Shown piece by piece: positions 22,010-32,573 of a stretch of DNA of 60,000 nt. The stretch's first letter is position 1; each line of letters starts with the position of its first letter. Under the pieces are notes generated by a model, which did not search any database, was not told the origin of the DNA, and worked only from the letters and a program-made list of their open reading frames with translations. The stretch is from Takakia lepidozioides. Taxonomy: Eukaryota; Streptophyta; Takakiopsida; Takakiales; Takakiaceae. The stretch lies in NCBI GenBank assembly GCA_030704615.1, contig CM060731.1, forward strand, positions 59,750,756-59,810,755. Reading direction: 5' to 3'. Made by a program: the position numbers and the translations under genes.

Positions 22010-22181
22010 AATATAATCAAGAAGTGCGAAACAGGAAGAGCTGCAGGCACTTGGTATTATTTGACTCGAGAGGCGTTTCTGGAGTACATGTATGCGGTAA
22101 GCCCGAGTCTGTACTCAGTTTACTTTTCGAATACATGTTTGTAGTCCCTTCGGTGCTAATCACTATTTGAATCAATGCAGC

Positions 22182-22619
22182 AAGAACTGGCAGAGGCAGC
22201 TCAGAAGGGAAAATCCGAATATTACCACACTACACCACAGGAACTAAGGACATCAAAGGGTGTGGAAGCAACAATAAAAAAAGAGTTTGAAATGCAAAGA
22301 ACCAAATTGATGTCCGCGTTCGGAAAGCAGCTTAGAATAGTAGATCCTGGACTTGGTTCTAAGTTCCTTCAGCAGATCAAATCTCACTATGACAAGCATG
22401 TGCATCCGGAGATGCAGCAGGAGAAATTGCACCGACTGGCCATATCCATGGTCGACCCACAAACAAAAATAAGGTGGCTGGAGATATGGAACTCAGATCA
22501 GACAGTAAAGGACTTGAATCAGTTCCCAAAGAGCACCATACAGCCTGGCACAAAGGTGGAAGGAATCAGTGATTTGGTGTTTGATAACTGGCTCCACAAG
22601 GCTACATTTTGGAGTCAGG
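22182..22619 (+). pseudogene. Middle exon of the ParB/methyltransferase-like gene
   Basis: The exon encodes about 145 residues, beginning ELAEAAQKGKSEYYHTTPQE and ending near HKATFWSQ before the donor GTGTGTATTC at 22620. It is flanked by an acceptor near 22180 (AATGCAG). It is helical and charged, with no domain recognised. The next exon begins after TTTGCAG at 22702 and reads LEKRAIIVLDQTLKDLNI. Confidence 0.5.
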
Positions 22620-23009
22620 TGTGTATTCAAATAAGCCGTTTTCTTTTCTTCAATTATGTGATGAGTATCTTATTTGCAATACTGACAAATATACAATTTG
22701 CAGCTCGAAAAGCGCGCCATTATTGTGCTGGATCAGACTTTGAAGGACTTGAACATTTTGATTGTTTTCCCTCCCCAAATGTCATTGGAGGCATACATAA
22801 GGAAGTGGAGAGGTCTCACCTGGAGATACTGTTTTTTCCGGGAGTTCTCCAAAGATGGTAACATTTTACGGTCCAATGACTTTGACGGTCAGGTTGGAGG
22901 AGAGTGGGCCATGATGCGAGTTGTGTACAGGTGCAATATCATACTAGAAACTCTACTGCACTTTTTGGGAAATAATTTGGCTTCATAAGGATTGTAATCA
23001 TAGATCCAA

Positions 23010-23790
23010 ATTGAATGTTGTTGACGACATTCACTTCTTTGTCTGAGTCATTCTTAAGCGAGAATTTGAATTCACCTGGATTAGGAGCTTAGGGTGTAAT
23101 TATAGTGTCCCTGATTAGAATTGATAATGTCCCTGAATGGCATTGACGACATTCACATCCAAAGTTGTTGAGAGGTCCTCAAAGTTATGTAAGTTTTTGT
23201 AATGTCCATAGAGTTTACAGTGAGGGTTCCTCATTTCAGTTTGTTGAATGTCAATGCAGACATTCAGTTGTTCTGCATTGCTTTTGCCTCTTGCGAGAAA
23301 TCTTGAGGCCTGATTAGCTGTGTTATCAGAGATCCAAAGTGAATGTCGTTGACGACATTCACTTCTATGTCTGTGTCATTCACCAGCGACAATTTGAATT
23401 TACATGAATTGGGAGCTAAGGGTGTATTAATTGGTTCCTTGTTCGTAATTTTGTGAATGGCGTTGACGCCATTCACATCCAGTGTTATTATGAGGTCCTC
23501 AGTGTTATGTTCGTTATGAATGTCCATTGAGTTTTTGGGGAGGGTTCCAAACTCGAGTTTCTGATTTCCATCCAATGATTTTGCCTCTTTTGAGAAATCA
23601 TTAGGCTTGATTAGCAGTGTATTCACAAATCCAAAGTGAATGTCGTTGACGACATTCACTTCTATGTCTGTGTCATTCCAAAGCGAGAGTTTGCATTCAC
23701 GTGGATTAGGGTGTATTTACAGTATCATTGAATGGAATGTTTTGAATTGCGTTGACGACATTCACATCCGGAGCTGTCGTGTGGTCCTGA
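23010..23790 (+). repeat. Intronic tandem ~300-bp repeat carrying perfect DNA palindromes
   Basis: About three copies of a ~300-bp unit (starting near 23010, 23337 and 23634) fill the intron. Each carries two palindromes, with arms GTGAATGTCG and CGACATTCAC around TTGA, or GTGAATGGCG and CGCCATTCAC. Sites are at 23012-23034, 23134-23156, 23245-23266, 23339-23362, 23453-23476, 23636-23659 and 23743-23766. Related palindromes lie upstream at 20491-20510, 20748-20759, 20911-20933, 20985-21008 and 21115-21136. Confidence 0.85.
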
Positions 23791-24664
23791 ATGGTCCTTG
23801 GAGCAGTTCTCAGAGCCATTTCATTCCATGTTTTTTTCATTCTGTGCTACTTGCATCTTACTCACTTCGCGCTTTGGTGGGTTGGGTTTTATCTCATGTT
23901 TAACAGGTACACGAAATATGTGCTTATGGAAGGAAATCACCTGAGCGGTATTCCAGACTATCTTGACATGTGGTCGGACCCTGCAAACGATCCAACCATG
24001 TATACTGCAGGGATATTGAAGGACTGGAGTCCTTCTCACTTCAGAGACTGTGGCTGGTACCTTGACTGCCCACCGGAGCACACGACAAGAACAACATATG
24101 AAATATTTGAACAATAATGCTGAGATGCTGGCGCCTCTGACTGACGAAGAGTACCAAAGAAACATAGCAACATTGGCTGCCAATGAGCTTGATGCTCAAG
24201 GAACGCCGCAGAAGGGAAAGAAGGCGGGCCGCAAACCAAAAGACAAGGCTCTTGATGTCATAGCCATCTCACCAGCAAAGCCAAAGGACAAAGACAAGTC
24301 CAAAGAGAAGGAAAAAGACAAGGGGAAGGAGAAAGAAAAGGAGATGGAGAGTGGGCAGGACTTCACTGCTGGAAGATATACCCGCACAGTTCAGTGCGTG
24401 TTCGATTTCAAGCCACACCCTTCCCGTTCTGATTCGGCAGGAGAGATTAAAATGTCAATGAGGGTTGGCTGTCGATGATGCAGAGTCGAAAGAGAGGATA
24501 CATTGGGGTGCCTTCGCCTACCTAGGACAACATAATCTCATTCCTCAATCTGGTGTGAATTCCAGTTTCTTTCCTTTTTCTCTGAAAGTTTCATTGGCAG
24601 TATTTCAGTCTGGTTCTTTGAAACATTCTTGCCATCGTTCTTAAAAAAAACATGTTTGTTGCAG

Positions 24665-25001
24665 GTGAGCACAGGTCCCACTTTCTTGTGCGGTGTGCAG
24701 AAAACATATGCGGCTGACATTGTCATTCTCGACATCCCGGATGGCCAGGCTGTGCCAGAAGTTCTTCCAAAGGGCAAGACGCCAGGCTCGAACAAATTCG
24801 AGGACAACTACTGGAGTTGGGTGTTCGGGTTCTGTAATAATTTCCTCTCTGATGCAGGGACACTTCTGCTTTTTCAGTCATGTGACAAAGATAGTCGTCG
24901 GGCATTGGCATCATACCTGAAGTCTTCAGGGTTTGAAGTTTTGCGCACATGGAATTGTGTGAACAGCCTCTACCTTGTGAAAGGGGGTTCCCCTGGTCAG
25001 C
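24665..25001 (+). pseudogene. Exon with methyltransferase motif IV region
   Basis: The exon follows acceptor GTTGCAG and starts VSTGPTFLCGVQKTYAADIV. The strand-motif segment DIVILDIPDG stands where N6/N4 methylases have DPPY. Then come WSWVFGFCNNFLSDAGTLLL (the helix and strand after motif IV) and FEVLRTWNCVNSLYLVKGG (a core strand). It ends at donor GTATGC. The loss of the second Pro and the aromatic residue suggests that catalysis is lost or altered. Confidence 0.55.
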
Positions 25002-25059
25002 TGGTATGCCGTCTCCCTTGTGCTTGTGCTTTCATGATGAGTTTCAATGTTCTCTGCAG

Positions 25060-25411
25060 TGTCAAGTTAAATAAACACAGTGTGAAACTAACTAGAATAA
25101 AACTAGTTATTTGTATTTAACACTTGGATTTAGTTCACGTGTTAAGTCAGGTGTCAAGTTTGAGCTTGACACCTGAACCATCTTATCTTCACGAGAGCGT
25201 CAGTCGCGCAGCTCATCTCTCTTGAGTTGAGCCTGCGCGACCGAGCTCCTTCACGCTTTAGAATCTGAGTGTGCTTATGTAGGGAGTATAGGTTGTTGTG
25301 GGGTGGAGTCCCCATAGCTTGGGGTGTCCCTGGCTCGACTATTATCTTAAAGAGTGATGCTGATGGATTTCATGTTTCTTGTGTTAAGAGTGTGTTTTCA
25401 GTTTTCTATCA
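25060..25411 (+). repeat. Element 2 repeat A1
   Basis: This 352-bp repeat matches A2 at 36038-36389. Stem-loops: CAGGTGTCAAG/CTTGACACCTG (25148-25158/25165-25175), a long stem at 25203-25241, and CCCC/GGGG at 25310-25324. TGGCTCGACT follows at 25331-25340. No B copy follows A1. Confidence 0.87.
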
Positions 25412-25429
25412 CTCGAGAGAGATGAGCTG
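25411..25429 (+). promoter_or_regulatory. Proposed self-priming site of element 2
   Basis: ACTCGAGAGAGATGAGCTG is the exact 19-nt complement of CAGCTCATCTCTCTCGAGT in A2 (36187-36205). It pairs with the A1 copy (25209-25227) with a single G-U. Element 1 has a different sequence in both partners that still pairs. Confidence 0.7.
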
Positions 25430-25499
25430 TCTAGTTTGCTAGTGCTAAGCTAGATATGATGTTTTCTGTTTTTAAGCACTATTATAATATAGCTTGGTC

Positions 25500-26060
25500 A
25501 TAGGGAGCCTGCAGTTAGACTAGCTATGTGTGCCGAGTGGAGCAGAACAGGAAGACGGAAACCATTTGAAGTGTTGCTGCAACAGTTCAAAGCCAACAAT
25601 AATCAGCCTTGGGGACAAGGAGGCCTGCCGTGCTCAGTTTATGAGGGCACTCATGCTGCAGCGCGAGAAGGACCATTGGTCGGAATTCCCCGTTTTGGCT
25701 GGCTGGGCTTGATTTATATTGGCGACTCGGAGGCGCTCTAGAATTTCGTTGGCAGTGGGTGCTGAGCCGTTCAGGCTATTCGTGTGTGGCTTGAATCTCA
25801 CCAGCCTGCCTAGCACTGTGTCGGGGGCTTGTTACAGCACTGCGTGTATATGCTGGGATTCTTGCAGGTGATGAGTGCCATGCCTGAGTGTTTGGTTTTC
25901 TCCATTGGGGCGATTTTACCGAAGTAGACTTGAATGATGTTATCTTTGCCGAAGGCATCCCTGAGAGCAGCTTCTGTAACCTCCTGGGAATGTAGCGGGT
26001 CCAAGTTTTTTACAACAAGCAGGTGGGCTGGACCTGCTGTTTGGGTCTAAGAAGAAACAC
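25500..26060 (-). pseudogene. Captured host fragment, RRM-like (element 2 leader)
   Basis: On the minus strand a short frame (about 26040-25810) reads LLVVKNLDPLHSQEVTE, then AALRDAFGKDNIIQVYFG and KHSGMALITCKNP. This is an RNP1/RNP2-like pattern of an RNA-recognition or similar fold. It abuts the plus-strand URM1 fragment head to head near 26020. Upstream, 25530-25712 on the plus strand holds another protein-like stretch (SLGDKEACRAQFMRALML) that I do not recognise. No retroelement domain is expected here, so these are probably captured host exons. Confidence 0.4.
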
Positions 26061-26252
26061 GAGGTTGATGTGAGCTCCACCAATGGCCACGCCAAGTTGA
26101 CAGTTGGAATGCTGCTGGTTTGGATTCGTGACAATCTGCTCAAGGAGAGGCCAGGTGTGCTAGTATTGATCAACGACTGTGACTGGGAACTTTGTGGGTG
26201 TCTTGAGGCCATCTTGAAAGACAAGGACAGTGTGACATTCATTTTCAGGTGA
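26022..26252 (+). pseudogene. URM1: Captured URM1 (ubiquitin-related modifier 1) fragment
   Basis: The frame is GGLDLLFGSKKKHEVDV, then AKLTVGMLLVWIRDNLLKER, then PGVLVLINDCDWEL and ILKDKDSVTFI, ending FR-stop. This matches the sulfur-carrier protein URM1, which works in tRNA wobble-uridine thiolation. Two differences mark it as a defective copy. About ten residues normally between KERP and the following GVLVL are missing. The terminal diglycine (…STLHGG) needed for activation is absent. It has no introns, which suggests capture from a processed transcript. It lies in the leader of element 2, upstream of gag. Confidence 0.75.
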
Positions 26253-26585
26253 CGGACGTGAGAGAGGAGCGGCCGGGCAGGGACCTCGGGGTCATCAAAT
26301 GGAATGAAATGTCGAGCAAGTGCTCTCACCCCAAGCGGTGCCCGTGACTGCTGCACTGCGAACTCTCTTCGTCCTCTAGCAAAAGCAGGAGTGACATGGG
26401 AGGTGCTACCCCTGACGCCAGTTGGATGTTCAGCAAACGACTGTGCCTGATTCAATGCTTCCACCCTCGTCAATTGCCTGCTGAAAGCACCCATCAGCTT
26501 TCTTGAAAAAAAACTGTTGGCCTTGTCTGTCTTGTTCACCAAAAATCACTGGGATGTGTAGGCATTACCAATGCACCAGAGTGTA

Positions 26586-26804
26586 TCATGCAACGTGAAG
26601 AGCTTCCTCCAGCTTTGACACCACATCTACAACCCCCAATATCGTCCAAGACCTCCAGAGATAGAAGGAGCGCATTCCATCAGTGGGGGAGCGAATGTAG
26701 TCAGCAGTTTCCTTCTCACGGGTCTGCTCAAAGAACATAAGCCGCTCAAGCTCCTCCCCTTGCATTTCCATGTCAAACCTGTGTCGGCACACAAGCACGC
26801 ACAA
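26586..26804 (-). pseudogene. TOM20: Captured TOM20 fragment
   Basis: On the minus strand the frame reads FDMEMQGEELERLMFFEQTR, then ADYIRSPTD, and near its end VSKLEEALHV. This is the N-terminal part of the plant mitochondrial import receptor TOM20, where the pattern is ERL-FFE--R, -Y--NP-D and later ISKLEEAL. The middle (tryptophan-glycine region) is out of frame. The fragment is antisense to the element, so it did not arrive as part of the retroelement's own coding sequence. Confidence 0.6.
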
Positions 26805-26916
26805 CTCACGCCAGAGTAGTGCTGGATCAGATGGTGGCTATAGAGATGCGAATTAGACCAATTTGATGGAACTTCAAGCTGGTCTTGGCCTTGGATTTCA
26901 TGCAAAGACGGCCACA

Positions 26917-27114
26917 TTACAGCATGCCACTATCAATCCATAAGAAGAAGAAGAGCTGAAGGACATGTGGAAATGCCTTGAGATTGTGTCGGAGATCATC
27001 AATCTCGGATGCGCTTAAGCCCAGGCGCTCGAGCTCTGCCGTTGTCCCCAATTCGGTGATGAAGGGCAATTCGTATCGCACGCGTGCTACTCCAGGGTGT
27101 GATACCCCATCCAT
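26917..27114 (-). pseudogene. Unidentified captured fragment
   Basis: The minus-strand frame begins MDGVSHPGVARVRYELPFIT and continues ELERLGLSASEIDDLRHNL. It looks like a real protein segment but I cannot assign a family. It lies beside the TOM20 fragment in the same antisense orientation. Confidence 0.35.
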
Positions 27115-27515
27115 AACTGAGGTCGAGTCTTGGAGTTGGAGAGCTCTTGGTGCCTGGAGAAGCCTGGAGGGGAACAGCCTCGGGAACCCGTAGATAACCT
27201 GGGAACAGTTTTTAATGGCGAGAACGTTTTGGTGTTAAAATAAAATAAAATAAAAAAACCTTTTTGATCTAATTTAAATGATTTAGAGCCTAATTGGTCA
27301 TATCTTTGTCAAATGGACTCCGTTTGATTCAGTTTTTGAGGGGATAGCTGCAGAAAGGGGAAATCTACCTATTTCAACCTGATTTCAGTTTTTTGGACTT
27401 TGCTCAAAATCTATGGAATTTTTAGAGTGTGAGTGTGCAATGAAAGATCCACAATTCTGTTTCTAGAACCTGTTCTGGTCTATATGAGAGACAAATCTGT
27501 GGATGTCCTCCTTGT

Positions 27516-28265
27516 ATGGCTGGAGGAAATGAGGACGTAATTGAAGGGCATGTCTCTTCTCTTAGCCTGTGCACCCAAGGGGACAAGATTTATGTTTCTC
27601 AAGGAACTCAGACTGATTTGAGTGGAGAACAGTTGGACAGGTTGATTGCATACTGGGAGTCAGGCATTAGCAGTAGACAACAAACTGCTGTAGTTGGCGT
27701 TGAGGGACTCAATATCGCTTTGGACAATCAGAAATTTGTTGGAGCCAGCAGTTCTGCAGCTGTAAGTGAAATACCAAAGTAGGTGAAAGCTAGGCTTGGG
27801 ACACAGCCAAAGACAGCCCCGGGGACCAAGGTGTTCAGCCACAAGGCCGTGGTGTACTGGAGCGGAGGAGCAGGAGCTACACAAGTTTGTGCAATCAGAC
27901 ATGGTTGCAGCCGGAGACGCTCTGCACAAGGCAACCATGAGCGGGGGTTCATTAGCGATGACAAGTTTGTTCTGCGTGGAGGAGATGCAGTCATTCGCAA
28001 TGAGGACACCCGCAACCGTCTCAAAGCTTTCGAGTTGAGAGACTATCAGACCCTACCTTTGTTTTCTTTAGTGTTCAGTGAGCGGGAGATAGGGGAGTAT
28101 TGCTTTGTCTCTACCTGGCAGAAAGAGGAGGAGGGTTGGTTAGAACGAGCTACTGTAGCTTGGGACAAGGTTAGTGGCAGGTTTCTGGACATAGATATAC
28201 CTCCTACACCTTACCATCATGCAGAGCGAGGCACTTTGAGAGAAGTCTGGCAGTTGATAGCATAG
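27516..28265 (+). pseudogene. Accessory ORF of element 2, unknown function
   Basis: The ATG at 27516 opens a frame reading MAGGNEDVIEGHVSSLSL and, further on, YVSQGTQTDLSGEQLDRLIA. A TAG at 27780-27782 interrupts it. The same frame then continues to 28265, ending PYHHAERGTLREVWQLIA. A +1-frame stretch at about 27860-27960 (LHKFVQSDMVAAGDALHKAT) looks more protein-like than the main frame there, so two compensating frameshifts are possible. It has no retroelement motif and is not recognised. It could be a further captured gene or a lineage-specific accessory protein. About 340 bp of leader separate it from gag. Confidence 0.4.
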
Positions 28266-28601
28266 ATCAGGATTAGATCTTGCTTGATCGGGCTTCTATT
28301 CTTCCCCTCCCTCTCTTTACTATTTTCATTACTTTGTACTTGTAGTTGCCAAAGCCTCTCTTGGTGGAGGCCAGTCAGTACGGGGTTTTGGGCTGGGATA
28401 TTCTGCAGGAGCAGCATTGTAGATGGATTTCGGTGTGGGGGTGTTGATGTTTTGATTTCTTGTGTTTGGATCCCCCCCAACACCTGCATGCTTGACTGTG
28501 CGCCATGTTGGTTTTGTGTGGGCGCTTGCTTTCATAGGGATTAGGCCGGATTTGATCACCGGTCAATCCTAGAGTATGCTGTCGGTGGTGAGGCTGGAGT
28601 G

Positions 28602-29393
28602 ATGACCAGCAAGACTGGAGCTACCAAGGGGCCTCGTAGGTACTCTGGAGCTGTGGGCACAATCGAGCTGGATGACTTTATCCAGGAGTTCGACAGCTGG
28701 TGTGATTTACAGCAGATGCGCAATCCACAGCTGTTCACCCCATTCATGGCGTGGAAGGGATTGTTCCAACATTTGGAAGGCCCGCCTATAGACGATTACC
28801 ACAAGTTCAGGCGAGGACACGAAGCAGAAATTGAAGAGTGGAGGATGTATTGGTCACTTGACTACATCTCCATTACTCGAGGAACAACGCGACCAGTAGC
28901 GGCATCAGCACCCATACCTCCCACGGCTAGCACTAGTAGTGGAACAAGTAGTGCCAGTACTTCTGCAGAAGGTGCTACTACTCATCCTCCCACGACTACA
29001 ACACATGTGCCTAGATTCAGCCCGGTGGTGGAGTTCTTCCAGGAGTTGCGGAGGAACTACCAAGGTGTACGGACTGAGAAGCTGCAAAGTTTGCAAGACT
29101 TCCAGCGCAAACCCAGTGAGAGCCTACGAGAGGCGTACACTCGTACGAGGCGCTTGATAAGTGTGACCCAAGGGGTTACTGAAGCTCAGGCAATCCCGTT
29201 TTGGTATGGAATTCTGGACAAGGAGCTCAAGAGAAGGGTGCAAGATGCAACCCTGTTACAAACAGCCCAACCCACATTAGCAGATGTGTTTCTGCTGGCT
29301 GAGCGGATTGAGCTCAACATGGTGGAGGAGCGAGTTGTTACCATTGGATTTGGCAAGGACATGCCTGCACGAGGCGCAGCTGCCAGCCCATAG
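28602..29393 (+). CDS. gag: Gag (capsid) of element 2
   Basis: The first ATG is at 28602 (MTSKTGATKG). A helical capsid-type region (DDFIQEFDSWCDLQQM, AWKGLFQHLEGPP) is followed by a Ser/Thr/Pro-rich linker (about residues 90-140). The second capsid half (SLQDFQRKPSESLREAYTRT, PFWYGILDKELKRRV) matches the retrotransposon gag pattern. It forms the particle that carries the RNA. The frame ends at TAG 29391-29393, before the zinc knuckles, which lie in later frames. Confidence 0.75.
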   Translation: MTSKTGATKGPRRYSGAVGTIELDDFIQEFDSWCDLQQMRNPQLFTPFMAWKGLFQHLEGPPIDDYHKFRRGHEAEIEEWRMYWSLDYISITRGTTRPVAASAPIPPTASTSSGTSSASTSAEGATTHPPTTTTHVPRFSPVVEFFQELRRNYQGVRTEKLQSLQDFQRKPSESLREAYTRTRRLISVTQGVTEAQAIPFWYGILDKELKRRVQDATLLQTAQPTLADVFLLAERIELNMVEERVVTIGFGKDMPARGAAASP

Positions 29394-30896
29394 GCACAAG
29401 GGACTGCCTAACAGCGTGGTCAGGGGGGCAAGGTTTCCCAACCCAAGTTCCATGGAGCTTACAGGGGACCTCAGGTGCAGAGGCCCGTGGCATCTTTTGC
29501 AGGCCAACATCTACCAGGGGTGATATGTTAGACATGTGGAGGACCCAATGTCAAGAGAGATTGCCCAGAGAGTGGCAGAAGGCCGGCACAAGCACAGCCT
29601 GCACGGTTGCAGTGTGGGCATTGTGGCAAGTATGGGCATGGAGATGCCCAGTGTTATGACTTGCACCCTGAGTTGCGCCCAGGCCAGTTCCAAGGGAACA
29701 ATGGTGGCCGGGGGCGAGGTGGACCAGCCCAAAGAGGACGAGGTGGTCGGGCACGAGGTGCAGGCCAAGGGCAAGCTCAACATGGCCAAGGACGCGGAGG
29801 TCAGGGTGTTGACCAAGGCATGGCCAATCGGCTTCAGCAGCTAAAGCACAGGCTCGCTACCATGGCTACAGCTCAGGTGGTACCGGCTCCCAGGCGGGAT
29901 GGTCCACCTCCTGCTCCTGAGGGAGGAGATATGGGAGGCATGGGATTCATGTGCGGAGCAGCACTACCACTAGTGCAGGTGGAGTCTGCTGCAGCCGTGA
30001 CTCGAGGAGCAGCACGAGTTCCTGAGCCACGAGGTGCAGAGGTGGAATTGGATCCACAGCGTGGGGAGGCAAGCCGTCAGGTGAGGCTTCCTCAGTCATT
30101 CACATTGGCGGAGACAGTGTCGACGCCATCCATGGCACCTAGTTCTCGCCCGACTGTTACCGAGGCGGAGGTTACTATGCCATTGGGGAGAGCTACACAT
30201 GCAGCACTGACACATGTTACCAAGGCTAGTGCAGCCGGTGTGTTATTGGGGGCAGCCACCTCTGTGTGTCAAGCCCCACTGTTCTCGGCAACCATGATTG
30301 CAACGCCGGGGGTAAGACCAGCTGCAGTGTTCAGACTAGCAGCAACACTCTACGAGAGTGGGGAGGTCACTTCATCTTCTGCGGAGTTACTGGAAGGTGT
30401 AGTGGCAGAGGGATCCTCGGATTTGAGGGTCAAGACTGCCACGACTGCACCATGGCAAGCTGTAGCTGCCAGGTTGACGGAGCTGTCAGCTAGGCCAGCC
30501 TTTGAGCGCGCCATGGTGACACCTGGAGTTGTCTTGTTAGACAACCAGAGAGGCATTTTCACTTTGAGTGGACCGGCAGGCAAGAAGTACTGGCCACTGC
30601 GGGTCTTGTTGGACTCAGGAGCTCAGCCACTGATGTTGGGCAAAGCTGCTATTGCAGGTTTGGGCCTCATGGAGGCGGATATGGAGCCTTGTCCTTTCCA
30701 GATACAGACATCTCTGGGAGGATCAGAGCAGGCTCGGGGCATGACATGGCGTGAGTTGGCCATTGGACTACAACCAGATCATCCTGTAGATGGCTCAGTG
30801 ATGCGAGCCAAGGCCATTGTGACAGACGCGGTCTCTTACGATGTCCTTGTTGGTGGGGCAGTGTTATATCCCATGGGCTTCACCCTGGACTTTTAG
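29394..30896 (+). pseudogene. Zinc knuckles, linker and aspartic protease of element 2
   Basis: A first degenerate knuckle (TCGGPNVKRDCP, about 29533-29568) lies after a TAG. The open part 29607-30896 starts with a CCHC knuckle, CGHCGKYGHGDAQC. An Arg/Gly-rich RNA-binding stretch (29690-29820) follows, then a long low-complexity linker. The protease comes last: RVLLDSGAQPLMLG (about 30601-30642) and later YDVLVGGAVLYPMGF. The protease cuts the polyprotein. The frame stops at TAG 30894-30896, where element 1 reads TGG. Element 1 has lost the protease by deletion. Confidence 0.78.
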
Positions 30897-32573
30897 GAGG
30901 AGTCAGCATCCTACAGGCCTGGATGGCAGTCAGGGGATGGTCATCATGCACAGCTCCCTGTAACATTCATTGGGGGTATTGCGGCTGCCCAGCGGGGCAA
31001 GATGCCAACACTAGCCGCCTTTACAGCTGCAGTTAGTTGGCTTGGAGAGTTGCTGGAAGGCAATGCCCATGCAAAGGATGTGCCACCTCTAGCAGAGCAG
31101 GATGACATGCATGGTACGGCGGAGTTGCCTGTCATGGTTGCTCACACTCCATTATGGGGTACAAGCAAGGATTTGCAGCAGGCTGCTGATGGACGGGTAC
31201 AACAAGCCTGGGTAGAGGCCTTCGTACCGTCAGGAGAAGATGAGAGTGCGGTGATTGCACTAGGACCATCTCAATTGTTGCCATTGGACACCACACCTCT
31301 TGTGTGGTAGTGCCCGGATGAAGGCATATGCCTTTTGGACTTCTTTGGCGGGATCAGCACTGGATTGGCTGCAGTACGAGTTTGACGTTACCTGTATATG
31401 GAGAGGGATGAGACTGCACGACGCATCTCACTGCGCCATGTTGCTCAGTTGGTACAGCAGTATCCTGATTTGTTGCCAGTGTCTGCAGTTCGTGGATACC
31501 AACAAGCCTTGCTAGTAAACATTTTGTTGCTGGGGGCACAGGATTTGGAGCGGGTTGGCTCCATTGATCTGGTAGTGGCAGGTTGGCCCTGCCAAGGGCA
31601 TTCATCAGCCGGGCATAGCAATGGATTGCGAGACTCGAGGACGGGTCTGTTTTGGGAGATGGTGCGGATTTTGCGCCACTTGCACCTTCATCAAGCTGTA
31701 TCTCCAGCATACATCTTGGAGAATGTGCCACTGATGGGTGATTCTCGGGCCAGGGTGATGGCCAGTGTGCATCAAGTCCGGTCGTGGCTTGGGTCAGCAG
31801 TGTTGCTGGATGCAGCTATAGTGGGATCATGGGCTCATCGTCCACGGCTATGGTGGACTAACTTGATGCCACCCGCACTGCTCAAGCGTGCATTTGATGG
31901 GGTGCAGCGGCCAGCACACCTCACAGTGGATAGCATTTTGGACACAGGGACGCAGTCTCAACGTGTGAGACACGATGACCGTTCGCCTTTGGCAGTGGTC
32001 AACAGGGTGGGTCAACCACGAGCAGCATTACCTACACTGCTCAGCTTCCTAGGATCCCATGCTTTTCGGGATGGTGGACCTGGCCTCTTGTGGGATAGCT
32101 AGTTGCAACAATTAGTGGAGCCCAATGTTGACGAGCGCGAGCGGGCGATGGGTTTTATCACAGGTACCACGGCGGTGCCATCTCTTTCTGAGGCATCACG
32201 TCGTCAGGTGTTGGGGCAAGCAATGGATCTCAATTGCTTGACCTAGATTATCAGCTTGGCTATGGCTGAGCAGCGCAGAGTACGGAGTACACTTCCCTTC
32301 ATGGTCTCCCTGCCTACCGAGACGGTACAGGCAGCGAGTGGGGGCGAGCAGGTGAGGACCACGAGGTGCAGGGCGCATCCATGGCACACGTGGGAGGTGC
32401 TCGAGGTTCAGAAGGAGTTGGCAGCCAAGGCGGCGGTGATGGATCAGGTTGGGGATTTTTCTCGGATTGAGGAGGTCCTCAAGGATGTGATGATGGGGCA
32501 GGATGAGACATTGTCACTGACAGAGGAGGCAGTGGTCACTGCTCAAGAGGTTGCAGCATAGCAACCACGGGAC
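30897..32573 (+). pseudogene. Retroelement-encoded C5-cytosine DNA methyltransferase, element 2
   Basis: Motif I, LLDFFGGISTGLAAV, lies at about 31331-31375 and is followed by a small deletion and TGA before YLYMERDETARRIS. Motif IV, GWPCQGHSSAG, begins near 31581 with the catalytic Cys. GLFWEMVRILRHL follows, then motif VI ILENVP (about 31713-31730), and the motif VIII region AHRPRLWWTNL (about 31831-31865). Motifs IX-X appear near 32120-32250 (ERAMGFITGTTA, VLGQAMDLNCLT). Catalytic residues are conserved. Breaks are a TAG near 31307, the motif I lesion, a TAG at 32100 and a TAG near 32244. Elements 1 and 2 carry different lesions, so both descend from an element with an intact enzyme. Expected role: de novo methylation of DNA, possibly of the element's own copies. 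Confidence 0.85.

Noticed and set aside
23264-23659. Minus-strand protein in the palindrome intron
   Set aside because: The open frame arises from the tandem palindromic repeats and has no protein-like conservation.
22990-23790. CRISPR-like array
   Set aside because: The repeats are palindromes inside ~300-bp tandem units with conserved, not unique, spacers, in an intron of a eukaryotic gene.
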